DNA of 64,000 bases. It comes from Bradyrhizobium sp. CB1717. Its GTDB lineage: Bacteria; Pseudomonadota; Alphaproteobacteria; Rhizobiales; Xanthobacteraceae. The stretch is taken from the NCBI RefSeq assembly GCF_029714325.1, contig NZ_CP121666.1, positions 5,394,001-5,458,000 of the forward strand, in the 5' to 3' direction. Position 1 is the first letter of the stretch, and each line of letters opens with the position of its first letter. The position numbers and the translations under genes are program-made. A model generated the notes under the pieces. That model was not told the DNA's origin, ran no database searches, and saw nothing but the letters and a program-made list of their open reading frames with translations. Positions 33,278-42,760 of this stretch are shown piece by piece.

Positions 33278-34053
33278 CGGCGGAGCCCTTCATCAGCCTG
33301 CGAGGCGTGCGAAAAGTCTATCGCAGCGGCGGCGCGGAGTTTCTCGCGGTGTCCGACGTCACCATGGACGTGCAGGAAGGTGAGCTCGTCTCGCTGGTCG
33401 GCCCCTCCGGCTGCGGTAAGACCACGGTAATGAAGATTCTTGCCGGCCTGCACGGCGCCGACGGCGGCACCGTCAGAATAGGAAACGCCAAGAGCCCGTT
33501 CGATCCGACCCGCGACATCGGCATGGTGTTCCAGCAGGCGCTGCTCTTGAAGTGGCGCACCATCCTGGACAACGTGCTGCTGCCGGCGGAGATCGTCGGC
33601 CTGCCGATGAAAGCCGCGCGCGAGCGGGCGCGCGACCTGCTCAACCTGGTCGGGCTTGCCGGCTACGAGCGGAAATATCCGCGAGAGCTCTCCGGCGGCA
33701 TGCAGCAGCGCACCGCCATCGCGCGCGCCTTCATCCACGATCCCAAGCTGATCCTGATGGACGAGCCGTTCGGCGCACTCGATGCGCTGACGCGCGAGCA
33801 GATGAATCTGGAGATGCTGCGGATCTGGCGCGAGAGCGGCAAGACCATCATCTTCGTCACGCACTCGATCCAGGAAGCGGTGTTCCTGTCCTCGCATTGC
33901 GCGGTGCTGACCGCGGGCCCGGCCAAGATGGCCGACTATTTCCCGATCGACCTGCCCTTCCCGCGCGATCTGCCGTTGAAGACCACGGACGCATTCGGCG
34001 CGTATGCGAGGCGGATTTATGCGAAGCTGGGGCTGGGCGCGGCAGTCCCGTAG
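33274..34053 (+). CDS. ABC transporter ATP-binding protein, Ssu/Tau type, 259 aa
   Basis: Walker A is GPSGCGKTT (about residues 45-53), the Q-loop is [13 protein letters not shown], the signature is [14 protein letters not shown], Walker B is [18 protein letters not shown], and the H-loop His is in [12 protein letters not shown]. This is the closest type to SsuB/TauB. ATG 33274 overlaps the upstream stop as ATGA; a start three codons earlier also exists. It powers the permease at 29573. Its stop codon TAG is also the first three bases of a REP element. Confidence 0.93.
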   Translation: MTAEPFISLRGVRKVYRSGGAEFLAVSDVTMDVQEGELVSLVGPSGCGKTTVMKILAGLHGADGGTVRIGNAKSPFDPTRDIGMVFQQALLLKWRTILDNVLLPAEIVGLPMKAARERARDLLNLVGLAGYERKYPRELSGGMQQRTAIARAFIHDPKLILMDEPFGALDALTREQMNLEMLRIWRESGKTIIFVTHSIQEAVFLSSHCAVLTAGPAKMADYFPIDLPFPRDLPLKTTDAFGAYARRIYAKLGLGAAVP

Positions 34054-34134
34054 CCCGGATGGAGCGAAGCGCAATCCGGGACGGTGCCGTTGACGTGCGA
34101 GGTCCCGGATTACGCTGCGCTCCATCCGGGCTAC
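34051..34134. repeat. Paired REP element, TAGCCCGGATG family, copy 1
   Basis: The arms TAGCCCGGATGGAGCGAAGC and GCTCCATCCGGGCTA face each other around about 40 bp, with inner arms AATCCGGGAC / GTCCCGGATT. The same family occurs at 46822-46952, 56060-56090, 56635-56655 and 56676-56778. Confidence 0.85.
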
Positions 34135-34154
34135 GCGCTACACACTCAGAACCC

Positions 34155-34241
34155 GTAGGGTGGGCAAAGCGAAGCGTGCCCACCAGTGCACGTGACGCAA
34201 AGAACGTGGGCACGGCGCAAGGGCGCCTTTGCCCACCCTAC
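34155..34241. repeat. Palindromic repeat, GTAGGGTGGGCAAAGC family
   Basis: The arms GTAGGGTGGGCAAAG and CTTTGCCCACCCTAC pair across a centre of about 55 bp. This is a third, different repeat family placed right after the REP element. No gene is visible in 34054-34282. Confidence 0.75.
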
Positions 34242-34282
34242 GAGAGCCGGGCGCGGCGCAAGCACCGCGCCCCTCATCACCA

Positions 34283-35374
34283 TCAGCTCTTATTGCGCAT
34301 CTTGCTGAGCAGGTAGTTGTCGTAAAAATTCTCCGCGATCTGCGTGTAGAACAGCAGTTCCTTCATATACGCGTCGTGGCTGTCCTTGGTGCGCTTGAAC
34401 AGATCGCTCTTGCCGGCGAGCTCGTTCAGATGTTCCTGGGTCGCGTTGTAGCAGGCCTCCAGCACCGGCTGCGGGAATGCCTTCAGCTCGGCGCCGTTGG
34501 CAATCAGCCGCTTCAGCGCCGCCGGGTTCACGCTGTCGTACTTCTCCAGCATCCAGGCGCCGGCCGCGGAGCCGGCCTGGTTGAGAATGGCCTGATATTG
34601 CTTCGGCAACGACGCCCACTTCTCGTCGTTGACGATCATGTGCAGCATGGCGCCGCCTTCCCACCAGCCGGGGAAGTAGTAGTACTTTGCGACCTTCTGG
34701 AAGCCGAGCTTCTCGTCGTCATAGGGGCCGACGAATTCGGCGGCGTCGATCGAACCTTTCTCCAGCGCCGAATAGACGTCGCCGCCGGCGAGCTGCTGCG
34801 GAACGACGCCGAGCCGCGCCAGCACATGGCCGCCCATGCCGGCGATACGGAATTTGAGACCCTTGAGATCGTCGACGGTCTTGATCTCCTTGCGGAACCA
34901 GCCGCCCATCTGCGTGCCGGAATTGCCGCACAGGATGGCGTGCGCCTTGAACGGCTTCAGCGCCTCGTTGGTGAGGTCGGCGCCGCCGCCGAAATGCCAC
35001 CATGACTCCTGATGGCGATGGTTCATGCCGAACGGCGCACCGGTGGCGTAAGCCAGCGCCGGCTCCTTGCCGATGTAGAAATAGAGCGGCGTCTGCGCCA
35101 TCTCGACCGAGGCGACGCTGACCGCGTCGAGCGCCTGCAGGCCGGGGACGAGCTCACCCGCAGCAAAGGTCTGGATCTGGAATTTGTTGTCGGTGGCCTC
35201 GGCAACATATTTCGCGAAGGTCTGCGCCGTGCCGTAGATGGTGTCGAGCGACTTCGGGAAGCTCGAGGTCAGGCGCCATTTGATCTCGGGCGCGCTTTGC
35301 GCAATCGCGGGTGCTGCAACCAGCGTCGTCGCGCCGGCGACCGCGCCGCCCTTGAGGAATGTACGGCGTTTCAT
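34283..35374 (-). CDS. TRAP transporter substrate-binding protein (DctP family), 363 aa
   Basis: A Tat-type signal (MKRRTFLKGGAVAG) is followed by the DctP-like fold with WRLTSSFPKSLDTIYGTAQT, the typical LKGLKFRIAGMGGHVLARLG helix, including the conserved Arg that binds carboxylates, and WEGGAMLHMIVNDEKWASLP. These proteins bind 2-oxo acids or other organic anions. No DctQ or DctM membrane subunits are nearby, so it is an orphan here or pairs with a distant locus. Confidence 0.9.
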   Translation of the reverse strand: MKRRTFLKGGAVAGATTLVAAPAIAQSAPEIKWRLTSSFPKSLDTIYGTAQTFAKYVAEATDNKFQIQTFAAGELVPGLQALDAVSVASVEMAQTPLYFYIGKEPALAYATGAPFGMNHRHQESWWHFGGGADLTNEALKPFKAHAILCGNSGTQMGGWFRKEIKTVDDLKGLKFRIAGMGGHVLARLGVVPQQLAGGDVYSALEKGSIDAAEFVGPYDDEKLGFQKVAKYYYFPGWWEGGAMLHMIVNDEKWASLPKQYQAILNQAGSAAGAWMLEKYDSVNPAALKRLIANGAELKAFPQPVLEACYNATQEHLNELAGKSDLFKRTKDSHDAYMKELLFYTQIAENFYDNYLLSKMRNKS

Positions 35375-35551
35375 GATGGGGCTCTCCCTTGAAGTCAGGC
35401 TCGAGATGGGTGGCCTTGTGAACCGGCTTTGGCCACGGCCTTGGCGGACCGTTTGCCTGTTCCTGGCGCAGAGTTCAAGCTGCCAGAATGCATGGCGCCG
35501 CGGCCATCGGCCGCCAAAACGGCGCGCCGAACCAAGGGCTTGCCGAAGGCC

Positions 35552-36154
35552 TCAGGCGTCCTCGAGAAAGACCGAGAGCGCCCGCTGCAATTCCTTGAAC
35601 GCGCGCGGTCCGATCTTGGCTGCAAGCGTCTTCTCGCTCTCGGCAATCGCCGGGCGCAACCGACCCAGCAGCGCGGCCCCGGCCTGCGTCAGATACAGCA
35701 CGTAATAGCGGCGGTTGATCGCGGAGGCCGACCGCTGCACGAGCCCCCGCCGCTCCAGATGATCCACGAGGCGCCCGAGCCCGGCCCGCTCGATCGACAG
35801 CGATTGCGCAATGGCGAGCTGATTGACACCCGGATTGGCCTCGATCACCGACAGGACGGAGAACTGTGCCGCACTGATGTCGAAAGCGGCGAGCCGCCGG
35901 CTGACGTCCTTGAAGACCCAGAGCTGGGCGCGCCGGATGCGATAGCCGAGCGAACGGGACAGATCGTCGGAGGCGAGCAACTTGGGCCGGACGGGCTTTG
36001 CGGCCGCCGCAGCGCGCGGCGCGGACCGCGGCGGCTTTGCAACCGGCGCGCGGCGTTGCCCGCCCTTGGACGATCGCTTCCTGACGCCCGCTTTCTCCGG
36101 CCCCATCGACGATGATCTTTCGCAAGCCGTTGCTGCGGCATCCGTCCCGGCCAT
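35552..36154 (-). CDS. MarR-family regulator with basic N-terminal extension, 200 aa
   Basis: The winged-helix part lies at about residues 65-160: DISAAQFSVLSVIEANPGVN, then SLSIERAGLGRLVDHLERRG and the wing VQRSASAINRRYYVLYLTQA. The first 55 residues are Ala/Lys/Arg-rich and low complexity; ATG 36106 (MGPEKAGV) is another possible start. MarR proteins with this pattern often respond to aromatic acids. It is downstream of nothing obvious and lies between the TRAP protein and the esterase. Confidence 0.8.
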   Translation of the reverse strand: MAGTDAAATACERSSSMGPEKAGVRKRSSKGGQRRAPVAKPPRSAPRAAAAAKPVRPKLLASDDLSRSLGYRIRRAQLWVFKDVSRRLAAFDISAAQFSVLSVIEANPGVNQLAIAQSLSIERAGLGRLVDHLERRGLVQRSASAINRRYYVLYLTQAGAALLGRLRPAIAESEKTLAAKIGPRAFKELQRALSVFLEDA

Positions 36155-36561
36155 CCGAGATTCGACGCTTGAGTTTATCGCAGCCAGACCGGATCGAGAA
36201 GCCGGGCGGGATCGCGCGCCTTGCGAGCACAGCTTCTACGACAGGTTGCGCTGCGCACTCGCGCGCCGCGTCATGTTGACACGGCAACATCGCCCGCCCT
36301 AGGATCGTGAAAGCCCGCCGTGACACGAGCGGGGCCTAGGGGGATGACGTCCGTGCTTCCATCAGAGATGGGCGCCGAGCTGCGTGCGCTTACGCATCGC
36401 GGTGCGATCGACTCGCGCAGCACGCCTCTGCGCGTTGCGTGCACATCGCGCACCGTCACCTCTGCTTTGGCAACGACATCGTCAACGACACTGCCTGAAC
36501 GGACGCGACCTCATGCGGAGCGTCCGCTCGACCATCATTGATGAAACTGGGAGGGACTGAG

Positions 36562-38418
36562 ATGAAACGCCTATTTCTCGCATCGACGATCGTGGCCGGC
36601 TGTGCCGCTCTCGGCACGCACGCCATCGCACACGGATTTCCTCCGAGCGGCGTCGCGCCGCGCGCGTCCTGTACCGCCCTCACCGGCCTCACGCTGCCGA
36701 ACACGCAGATCCTGAGCGCGACGCAGAAGTCCGGCTATTGCAACGTGATCGGCATCATCAACAAGCGCGTCTCGACGCAGGACCCCGATCATTTCACCTA
36801 CGGCATCGGCTTCTCGCTCAACCTGCCCAACACATGGCACGGCCGCTTCGAGATGATGGGCGGCGGCGGCACCGACGGCAGCCTCAACGCCGATCCGCAG
36901 GGTGCCGCCGGCGTCGAGCTCGGCCAGGGCTGGGCCGTCGCCGCCAATGACGGCGGTCACGAAGACAACGCCAACAATGTCGTCGGCGGACATCAGGACG
37001 ACGATCCCAATGCCGGCGGCTCCGCGCATTTCGCGATCGACGCGCAGGCACGCAGGGACTACGGCTACAACGGCATCGAGAAGACCGCGACGATCTCCAA
37101 GCGGATCATCTCCTATTTCTACGGCCTCGACACCGTCCATTCCTACATCATGGGCTGCTCGAACGGCGGACGTGACGCCATGATGGCCTCGCAACGCTTC
37201 CCCTGGCTGTTCGACGGCGTGATCTCGCAAAATCCCGGCTTCAACCTGCCGCAGGCGGGTCTTGCGGAGGCCTGGAACGAGCAGGTGCTCGGCACGCTCT
37301 CGACCAGCAAGGACGTCAACGGGCAGCCGTTCATTCCCGACACGTTTCCCGTCCAGGATCTCCAGGTGGCCTCGGCCGCGATCCTGAGCGCCTGCGACGC
37401 CCTCGACGGTCTGGTCGACGGCATCATCGACAATTATCACGCCTGCACGGCGAGGAAGGTGTATCCGGCGCTCGCCAGCTACACCTGCGGCACCGGCTCG
37501 CACGGCAGCACGCCGCATGGCGGCACCTGCCTCACCAGCGCGCAAGTGGACGCGCTCAAGAAGATCTATGCCGGGCCCGTGAACTCCAGGGGACAGCGGC
37601 TCTATTCGAACTGGTTCTGGGATGCCGGCATCTGGACGCCGCCGACCGCACCGGGCGCGGGCTGGCAGCTCTGGAACGTCGTCACCGCACCGGTCCCGAA
37701 CGTCAACACCGCGATCAACCTGACGCTCGGCGCCGGCGCGATCCCGATGATCTTCCAGACCCCGCCGGTCGTCACGCCCGTGGGCGGCCCGAACGGCCAG
37801 GAAGCCTTCGTGTTCAAGTTCAACTTCGACACCGACGCGCCGAAGATTTTCACGAAGACGGCGGCCTATCCCGAAAGCAGCATGGACTTCATGGCCGCGA
37901 CCGCGACCGACCTGCGGCCGTTCAGGGCGCGCGGCGGCAAGCTGATCATCTCCTCCTCCGTCAATGACGGCATCTTCTCGGGTGCCGCGATTGCCCGCTG
38001 GTATCGCAACATGGACCGGCATATGAGCGGGGGCGCGAGCGATTTCGCGCGGCTGTTCATGGTGCCGAACATGGCCCATTGCGGCGGCGGCGCGGCCACG
38101 GCGAGCTTCGCCGGGAACCAGCTCAAGGCCATCACCGACTGGGTCGAGAAGGGCATCGCGCCGGACCGCATCGTCGCGGCCAACACCAACGCGACCTCGC
38201 CCTATCCGGCCGGCGGACTGTTCGATCCGCGCATTGCCCAGAACTTCCCGGCCAGCGGCACGCGGCCGCTCTGCGTCTATCCGAAGATCGCCGCCTACAA
38301 GGGCAGCGGCCTAACCAACGACGCCGGCAGCTTCGCCTGCATCGACGCCGGCTTCAGGCCGGGCGGCGACCACGACTTCCATGACGATGACGACGGGCGC
38401 GGCGACAACAGGCAGTGA
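36562..38418 (+). CDS. Secreted tannase/feruloyl esterase-family hydrolase, 618 aa
   Basis: The signal peptide is MKRLFLASTIVAGCAALGTH. The alpha/beta hydrolase core has the CS-D-HC pattern of tannase family PF07519: nucleophile Ser in IMGCSNGGRDAMMAS, candidate acid Asp in SSSVNDGIFSG, and His in NMAHCGGGAAT, with the two cysteines placed to join Ser and His. It would cleave ester bonds of aromatic acids outside the cell or in the periplasm. The C-terminal tail is Asp/His-rich. ATG 36562 follows GGGAGGGACTGAG. The MarR-like gene lies divergently upstream. Confidence 0.9.
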   Translation: MKRLFLASTIVAGCAALGTHAIAHGFPPSGVAPRASCTALTGLTLPNTQILSATQKSGYCNVIGIINKRVSTQDPDHFTYGIGFSLNLPNTWHGRFEMMGGGGTDGSLNADPQGAAGVELGQGWAVAANDGGHEDNANNVVGGHQDDDPNAGGSAHFAIDAQARRDYGYNGIEKTATISKRIISYFYGLDTVHSYIMGCSNGGRDAMMASQRFPWLFDGVISQNPGFNLPQAGLAEAWNEQVLGTLSTSKDVNGQPFIPDTFPVQDLQVASAAILSACDALDGLVDGIIDNYHACTARKVYPALASYTCGTGSHGSTPHGGTCLTSAQVDALKKIYAGPVNSRGQRLYSNWFWDAGIWTPPTAPGAGWQLWNVVTAPVPNVNTAINLTLGAGAIPMIFQTPPVVTPVGGPNGQEAFVFKFNFDTDAPKIFTKTAAYPESSMDFMAATATDLRPFRARGGKLIISSSVNDGIFSGAAIARWYRNMDRHMSGGASDFARLFMVPNMAHCGGGAATASFAGNQLKAITDWVEKGIAPDRIVAANTNATSPYPAGGLFDPRIAQNFPASGTRPLCVYPKIAAYKGSGLTNDAGSFACIDAGFRPGGDHDFHDDDDGRGDNRQ

Positions 38419-38502
38419 GCGGCGCGAGATCACGAACAACACGGCGCGCGGTGTCACCGCGCGTCGCATGCTCAAGAGTGCGCACGTCGCGCCCCAATCT
38501 CC

Positions 38503-38580
38503 GTCATTGCGAGCGCAGCGAAGCAATCCAGAGTCCCTCCGCGGAGACAGTCTGGATTGCTTCGCTGCGCTCGCAATGAC
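38503..38580. repeat. Palindromic repeat, GTCATTGCGAGCGCAGCGAAG family, copy 2
   Basis: The arms are the same as in the element at 27637-27714, and the centre differs at a few bases. It lies between the esterase gene and the DUF982-like gene. Confidence 0.8.
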
Positions 38581-38628
38581 GATGCGGAAACATCGCTCGC
38601 AATGATGCGGAGTGGACGGAACGTCCAC

Positions 38629-38886
38629 TCAGAGCAGCTTGGCGCTCACGAACAGCGCGCGCACGGCGTTGGTCGCCTGCACCGCCAGCATGGCATTGCC
38701 GGCCGCGCCTTCGAGGGCCGCGACGGCGTCCTCATGCAGCGAGCGGAATTCCATCCACTCGACCGATTTGAAATTGGTCAGGAATTGATAGGCCTGCCCG
38801 ACGGTCGCAATCGCCAGCGTGTCACCGTTCAGCTTGATCTTGAACGTTGTGCGCAGCGGGGTTTCGGAGCTTGCTGGATCACTCAT
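38629..38886 (-). CDS. DUF982-like protein, 85 aa
   Basis: The length and spacing (TVGQAYQFLTNFKSVEWMEF then a helical AVAALEGAAGNAMLAVQATN) suit DUF982, small proteins common in rhizobia with unknown function. The residue pattern is loosely matched, so the family call is tentative. Confidence 0.65.
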   Translation of the reverse strand: MSDPASSETPLRTTFKIKLNGDTLAIATVGQAYQFLTNFKSVEWMEFRSLHEDAVAALEGAAGNAMLAVQATNAVRALFVSAKLL

Positions 38887-38952
38887 GGGCTGCTTCTGGA
38901 CGATGACGGCTTAACGAAGGGGAAACGGCAGCCCCGCCGCGCCTAGCAAATA

Positions 38953-39972
38953 TCAGGAGGCGGTGCTGGCGCGCTGCGAGGCGGTCGCCGATCCGCTCAG
39001 GCTGGGCACCACGACCAGGCGGTTGAACTCGCCATTGTCCCAGGCTTTCAGGAAGCGATCATAGTCCTTGATCGAGACGCAGCCGTTGGAATCGCCGCGC
39101 GGCCCGAGCATGTAGTTGTGGGTGAGCAGGCCGACGCGGCCGAGCGCGCTGGTGCCATCGGTCGGGGTCAGGCGCAGCGCACGGACGCCGTGGAACAGCT
39201 TTTCGCGCGGCTTCAGATCATAGGTCGCCGGCGGGGTCGCACCGACCATGCGCTGGTCGACATGCTGGGGGTCGTCCATCAGCGCGCCCATGCCCGAATG
39301 CGCTTCCAGCGCGACGCCGCTCGGCAGGTACAGCGCCTTGGCCGAGATGTCGTAGACCGCCGTGCGCGAATCATAACCGAGCGCGGCGAGGTCCGGCGCC
39401 TTGCTGAGCAAGCCGTCGCCGGGGGTCAGGGAGGCCAGCTTGATCTTGTCGGTGAATTTCTCGAAGAAGTTGCGGTTGTCGACCCTGGGATTGGTCTCGG
39501 CATAGGACTGGCTCGAGGCAATCTGGGCGGAGAAGTCCGCCTGGACCGGACGCGAGCGCGGCATCGGGACGGCATCGGCACGCTGCGCCGGTCGCGGCTC
39601 CTCGACTGCGGTCCGATCGTCCTCGGTCAGGGTCGAGCGCCACTCGTCGCCCTGAAGCTTCTGGGCGAGCATCGCCTTGGCATCGCGGAGCTTGAGCTGG
39701 ACCGCGTTCACGGCGGAGCGCTCCAGCGTCCGCAGGCCGAGCTCGCGGGCCGGCGGGTTGCCAGACGCCGATGCGAAACGGTCCTCGAACGAGGGAGTAT
39801 TGGCCGGCGGCAGGGCGGCGGTGACCAGCGGGGTCGAATCGCCGAGATCGACGACCCAGGCGGCAGCGCCCAGCGCCAGCGCGACGGCAGCCAAGGACAG
39901 CAGTATCGTCTCCGCTCGCCCAATACGGCGGCGCGACAACAGCCTTTCGGCGTGTGCTGCGTCGGAAACCAT
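38953..39972 (-). CDS. Membrane-anchored DUF2778 / Tlde1-type L,D-transpeptidase-like protein, 339 aa
   Basis: A membrane segment near residues 20-42 (AETILLSLAAVALALGAAAW) precedes a linker, and the C-terminal domain from about residue 215 shows TYDLKPREKLFHGVRALRLT then THNYMLGPRGDSNGCVSIKD. The last carries the SNGCVS catalytic Cys and the H before it, as in Tlde1-like (DUF2778) L,D-transpeptidase-like enzymes. The protein probably acts on peptidoglycan precursors in the periplasm. ATG 39972 is chosen by GGGGATCTG upstream. Confidence 0.85.
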   Translation of the reverse strand: MVSDAAHAERLLSRRRIGRAETILLSLAAVALALGAAAWVVDLGDSTPLVTAALPPANTPSFEDRFASASGNPPARELGLRTLERSAVNAVQLKLRDAKAMLAQKLQGDEWRSTLTEDDRTAVEEPRPAQRADAVPMPRSRPVQADFSAQIASSQSYAETNPRVDNRNFFEKFTDKIKLASLTPGDGLLSKAPDLAALGYDSRTAVYDISAKALYLPSGVALEAHSGMGALMDDPQHVDQRMVGATPPATYDLKPREKLFHGVRALRLTPTDGTSALGRVGLLTHNYMLGPRGDSNGCVSIKDYDRFLKAWDNGEFNRLVVVPSLSGSATASQRASTAS

Positions 39973-40096
39973 CAGATCCCCAAATCGACCCCCGGGGGAC
40001 CCAACCCCCACCCGGAGAGACTCTATACCAGCTACCACATTGGGAGCCAAAAGTTAGGCATAATCGCGGCCGGTGAGACAGCTCCGGGGGTATCCA

Positions 40097-40537
40097 ATGA
40101 CCGATACTTTCGACCTAGAACGGTTCGTCCAGGCCCAAAACCCGGTTTTTCGCGACGTCCAGGGCGAGCTGGCGCGGGGCCGCAAGCAGAGCCACTGGAT
40201 GTGGTTCGTTTTCCCGCAAGTAGCCGGCCTCGGCTTCAGCGCCATGTCGCAGCGTTACGCCATCGGCTCGCGCGCGGAGGCTGTGGCCTACCTCGCGCAC
40301 CCTGTCCTCGGGCCACGCCTGATCGAATGCACGCGGCTCGTGCTCGCCGTCGAAGGGCGCACCATCAACGCGATCCTCGGCGCGCCCGATGACACCAAGT
40401 TCCGTTCGTCGATGACGCTGTTCGGCGCCGTGTCCGACGAGCCCGTCTTCGATCAGGCGCTCGCCCGTTATTTCGCAGGCGAGCGCGACGCCGCGACGCT
40501 GGAGATCCTGGCCAGGCTCGACCGGTCGGCGCACTAG
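40097..40537 (+). CDS. DUF1810-family protein (YbiA-related fold), 146 aa
   Basis: The DUF1810 pattern is clear: LERFVQAQNPVF, then ELARGRKQSHWMWFVFPQVA, YLAHPVLGPRLIEC and DDTKFRSSMTLFGAV. Length is standard for the family. Its function is unknown; a calpastatin-like name in databases is historic. The ATG at 40097 is the family start. Confidence 0.9.
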   Translation: MTDTFDLERFVQAQNPVFRDVQGELARGRKQSHWMWFVFPQVAGLGFSAMSQRYAIGSRAEAVAYLAHPVLGPRLIECTRLVLAVEGRTINAILGAPDDTKFRSSMTLFGAVSDEPVFDQALARYFAGERDAATLEILARLDRSAH

Positions 40538-40672
40538 CGCGCCCCTTGCATCCGGACGAATGGACGCATGCGCGCGGGGCATGCCGGCCGTCAGCGTAAA
40601 CCGCGGATTAACGCCGGCTGCCTATCGTTCGGGCAAAATAATTCTCCTCCCGCGCCAATTGCCGGAATGCCC

Positions 40673-42754
40673 ATGAAAATCGGTACGCTCCTGACCACCG
40701 CCATCGTCTCGTTGTCGACCGTGGGCGGCGGCCTCGCGGTCTACGTCGCCGTGACGAAATACCAGACGATGGAGCGCATCACCGAAGCCCAGGGGCGGCT
40801 CGCGATCGTCCGCGCCGTCAGCGACATCCCGCGCTATCTCAATCCCGAACGCGGCTTTTCCACCAACATCCTCTACGGACCTGCGAGCATCGACCCCGCG
40901 CTGCTTGCCGAGCAGGACAAGCTGCGCAAGCAGACCGACGGCGCCCGCGACAAGATGAACGCATTGCGCAAGGAGCTGCCTGGTCCGTTCGACGACGGCA
41001 CCACGATCGGCAGCAACATCGACGGCATCAATGCGAAGTTCACCGCGCTGCGCAACGCGATCGACAAGGCGCTGGCCGGGCCGGCGGAGGCGCGCAAGGA
41101 CGCCGCCAAGAAGATCGTCGCCGACAATGCCGTGCTGAACGGCGGCGTGACCGCGCTGCTCAACGAGCAGGTCCGCCGCATGGCGATCCTCAACGGCGAC
41201 GCCTACCGGCAGGCCAGCTACGCCAACATCGCGATGACGCTGCGCGACGTCGGCGGCTTCAATTCCAGCCTGCACAAGAACCTCGTCGGCGGCAAGAAGC
41301 CGGCGACCGACGCCGAGAAGGCAGACATCAGCCGCTCGCAGGGCCGCAACGACCAGATCGTGATGTCGCTGCTGGAATTGCGCGGCAATCCGGCAACCCC
41401 GGCGAACGTCGCCGCCGCGCTGGAGAAATTCAATTCGATCTATGTCGAGGAGTTCGGCCGCGAGCTCAAGCTGGTCAAGGACGGTGCTGTCAGCGGCAAG
41501 TACGAACACGACATGGACACCTACTACGCCTCGACGCAGCGCGGCCTCAGCACCATCATCGAGGTCCGCGACGCCTTCTACGACAACGCCGAGCAGGTTC
41601 TCGCCGGCGCCTCGTCGGCTGCACGCACCAGCTTCATCATCGCCCTGCTCGGCCTTGCCGCCGTGCTGGTCGCCAGCATCGGCCTCGTCGCGACCGTCCG
41701 TCGCCGCGTCTGCGCGCCGATCGTCAATCTGACGACACGGATGTCGCGGCTGGCCGATGGCGAAGTCGCGGAAGCCATCCCCGGCGCCGAGCGCTCCGAC
41801 GAGATCGGCGCGATGGCCGCGGCCGTCCAGGTGTTCAAGGACAACATGATCCGGGCCGAGCGGCTCGCGGCGGAGAAGCAGGCCGAGAACGACGGCAAGA
41901 TGCGGCGCGCCCAGGCGCTCGACGAGCTCACCCGCGCCTTCGAGGCCAAGGTCACCGAGCTCGTCGGCGGCCTGTCCCGGGCGTCCTCCACGATGGAGAG
42001 CACGGCGCAGTCGATGACCTCGACGGCGGCCCAGACCAACAGCCAGGCCGCGGTCGTCGCCGCCGCCTCCGAGCAGACCTCGACCAACGTGCAGACGGTT
42101 GCCAGCGCCACCGAAGAGCTGACATCCTCCATCTCCGAGATCGGCCGTCAGGTCGCGCAAAGCACCGAGATCGCCGCCCGCGCCGTCGATAATGCCCGCC
42201 GTACCGGTGACACCGCGCGCGCTCTCGCCGAAGGCGCGCAGAAGATCGGCGACGTTGTCACGCTGATCCAGAGCATTGCCGAGCAGACCAATTTGCTGGC
42301 GCTGAATGCGACCATCGAGGCCGCGCGCGCCGGCGATGCCGGCCGCGGCTTTGCCGTGGTTGCCTCCGAAGTGAAATCTTTGGCCGGCCAGACCGCCAAG
42401 GCCACGACCGAGATCTCGGAGCAGATCACCGCGATCCAGAGCGCGAGCGATGAGACCGTGGCCGCGATCCGCAACGTCGCCGACGTCATCGCCGAGATCG
42501 ACCAGATCGGCACCGCGATTGCGGCTGCGATCGAGGAACAGGGCTCGGCCACCAAGGAGATCGCCCGCAGCGTCCAGGAAGCCGCCCGCGGCACCCAGGA
42601 GGTCAACACCAACATTTCAGGCGTGCAGCGCGCCGCCGACGACACCGGAGCTGCCGCCAGGGAAGTGCTGGGCGCGGCCGAGCAGCTCTCGACCCAGTCG
42701 CGCGATCTCGCCGGTCAGTTCGACCGCTTCCTCGGTGAGGTCAGGGCCGCGTAA
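40673..42754 (+). CDS. Methyl-accepting chemotaxis protein, 693 aa
   Basis: TM1 at about residues 5-27, a large periplasmic helical sensor domain (about 28-320), TM2 at about 325-347, HAMP to about 400, and a C-terminal signalling domain with the hairpin [19 protein letters not shown]. No obvious methyl-site or CheB/R pentapeptide is seen at the tail. It senses ligands and signals to CheA. ATG 40673 (MKIGTLL) or 40667 (MPMKIG) are both usable. Confidence 0.93.
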   Translation: MKIGTLLTTAIVSLSTVGGGLAVYVAVTKYQTMERITEAQGRLAIVRAVSDIPRYLNPERGFSTNILYGPASIDPALLAEQDKLRKQTDGARDKMNALRKELPGPFDDGTTIGSNIDGINAKFTALRNAIDKALAGPAEARKDAAKKIVADNAVLNGGVTALLNEQVRRMAILNGDAYRQASYANIAMTLRDVGGFNSSLHKNLVGGKKPATDAEKADISRSQGRNDQIVMSLLELRGNPATPANVAAALEKFNSIYVEEFGRELKLVKDGAVSGKYEHDMDTYYASTQRGLSTIIEVRDAFYDNAEQVLAGASSAARTSFIIALLGLAAVLVASIGLVATVRRRVCAPIVNLTTRMSRLADGEVAEAIPGAERSDEIGAMAAAVQVFKDNMIRAERLAAEKQAENDGKMRRAQALDELTRAFEAKVTELVGGLSRASSTMESTAQSMTSTAAQTNSQAAVVAAASEQTSTNVQTVASATEELTSSISEIGRQVAQSTEIAARAVDNARRTGDTARALAEGAQKIGDVVTLIQSIAEQTNLLALNATIEAARAGDAGRGFAVVASEVKSLAGQTAKATTEISEQITAIQSASDETVAAIRNVADVIAEIDQIGTAIAAAIEEQGSATKEIARSVQEAARGTQEVNTNISGVQRAADDTGAAAREVLGAAEQLSTQSRDLAGQFDRFLGEVRAA

Positions 42755-42760
42755 GCAAAC

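Noticed and set aside
34283..35374. TRAP binding protein as part of the ABC cassette
   Set aside because: It is on the opposite strand, separated by two repeat elements, and belongs to a different transporter class.
40622..42160. 512-residue minus-strand frame opposite the chemotaxis receptor
   Set aside because: Asp/Gly/Val-rich shadow; the plus-strand protein has the conserved MCP hairpin.
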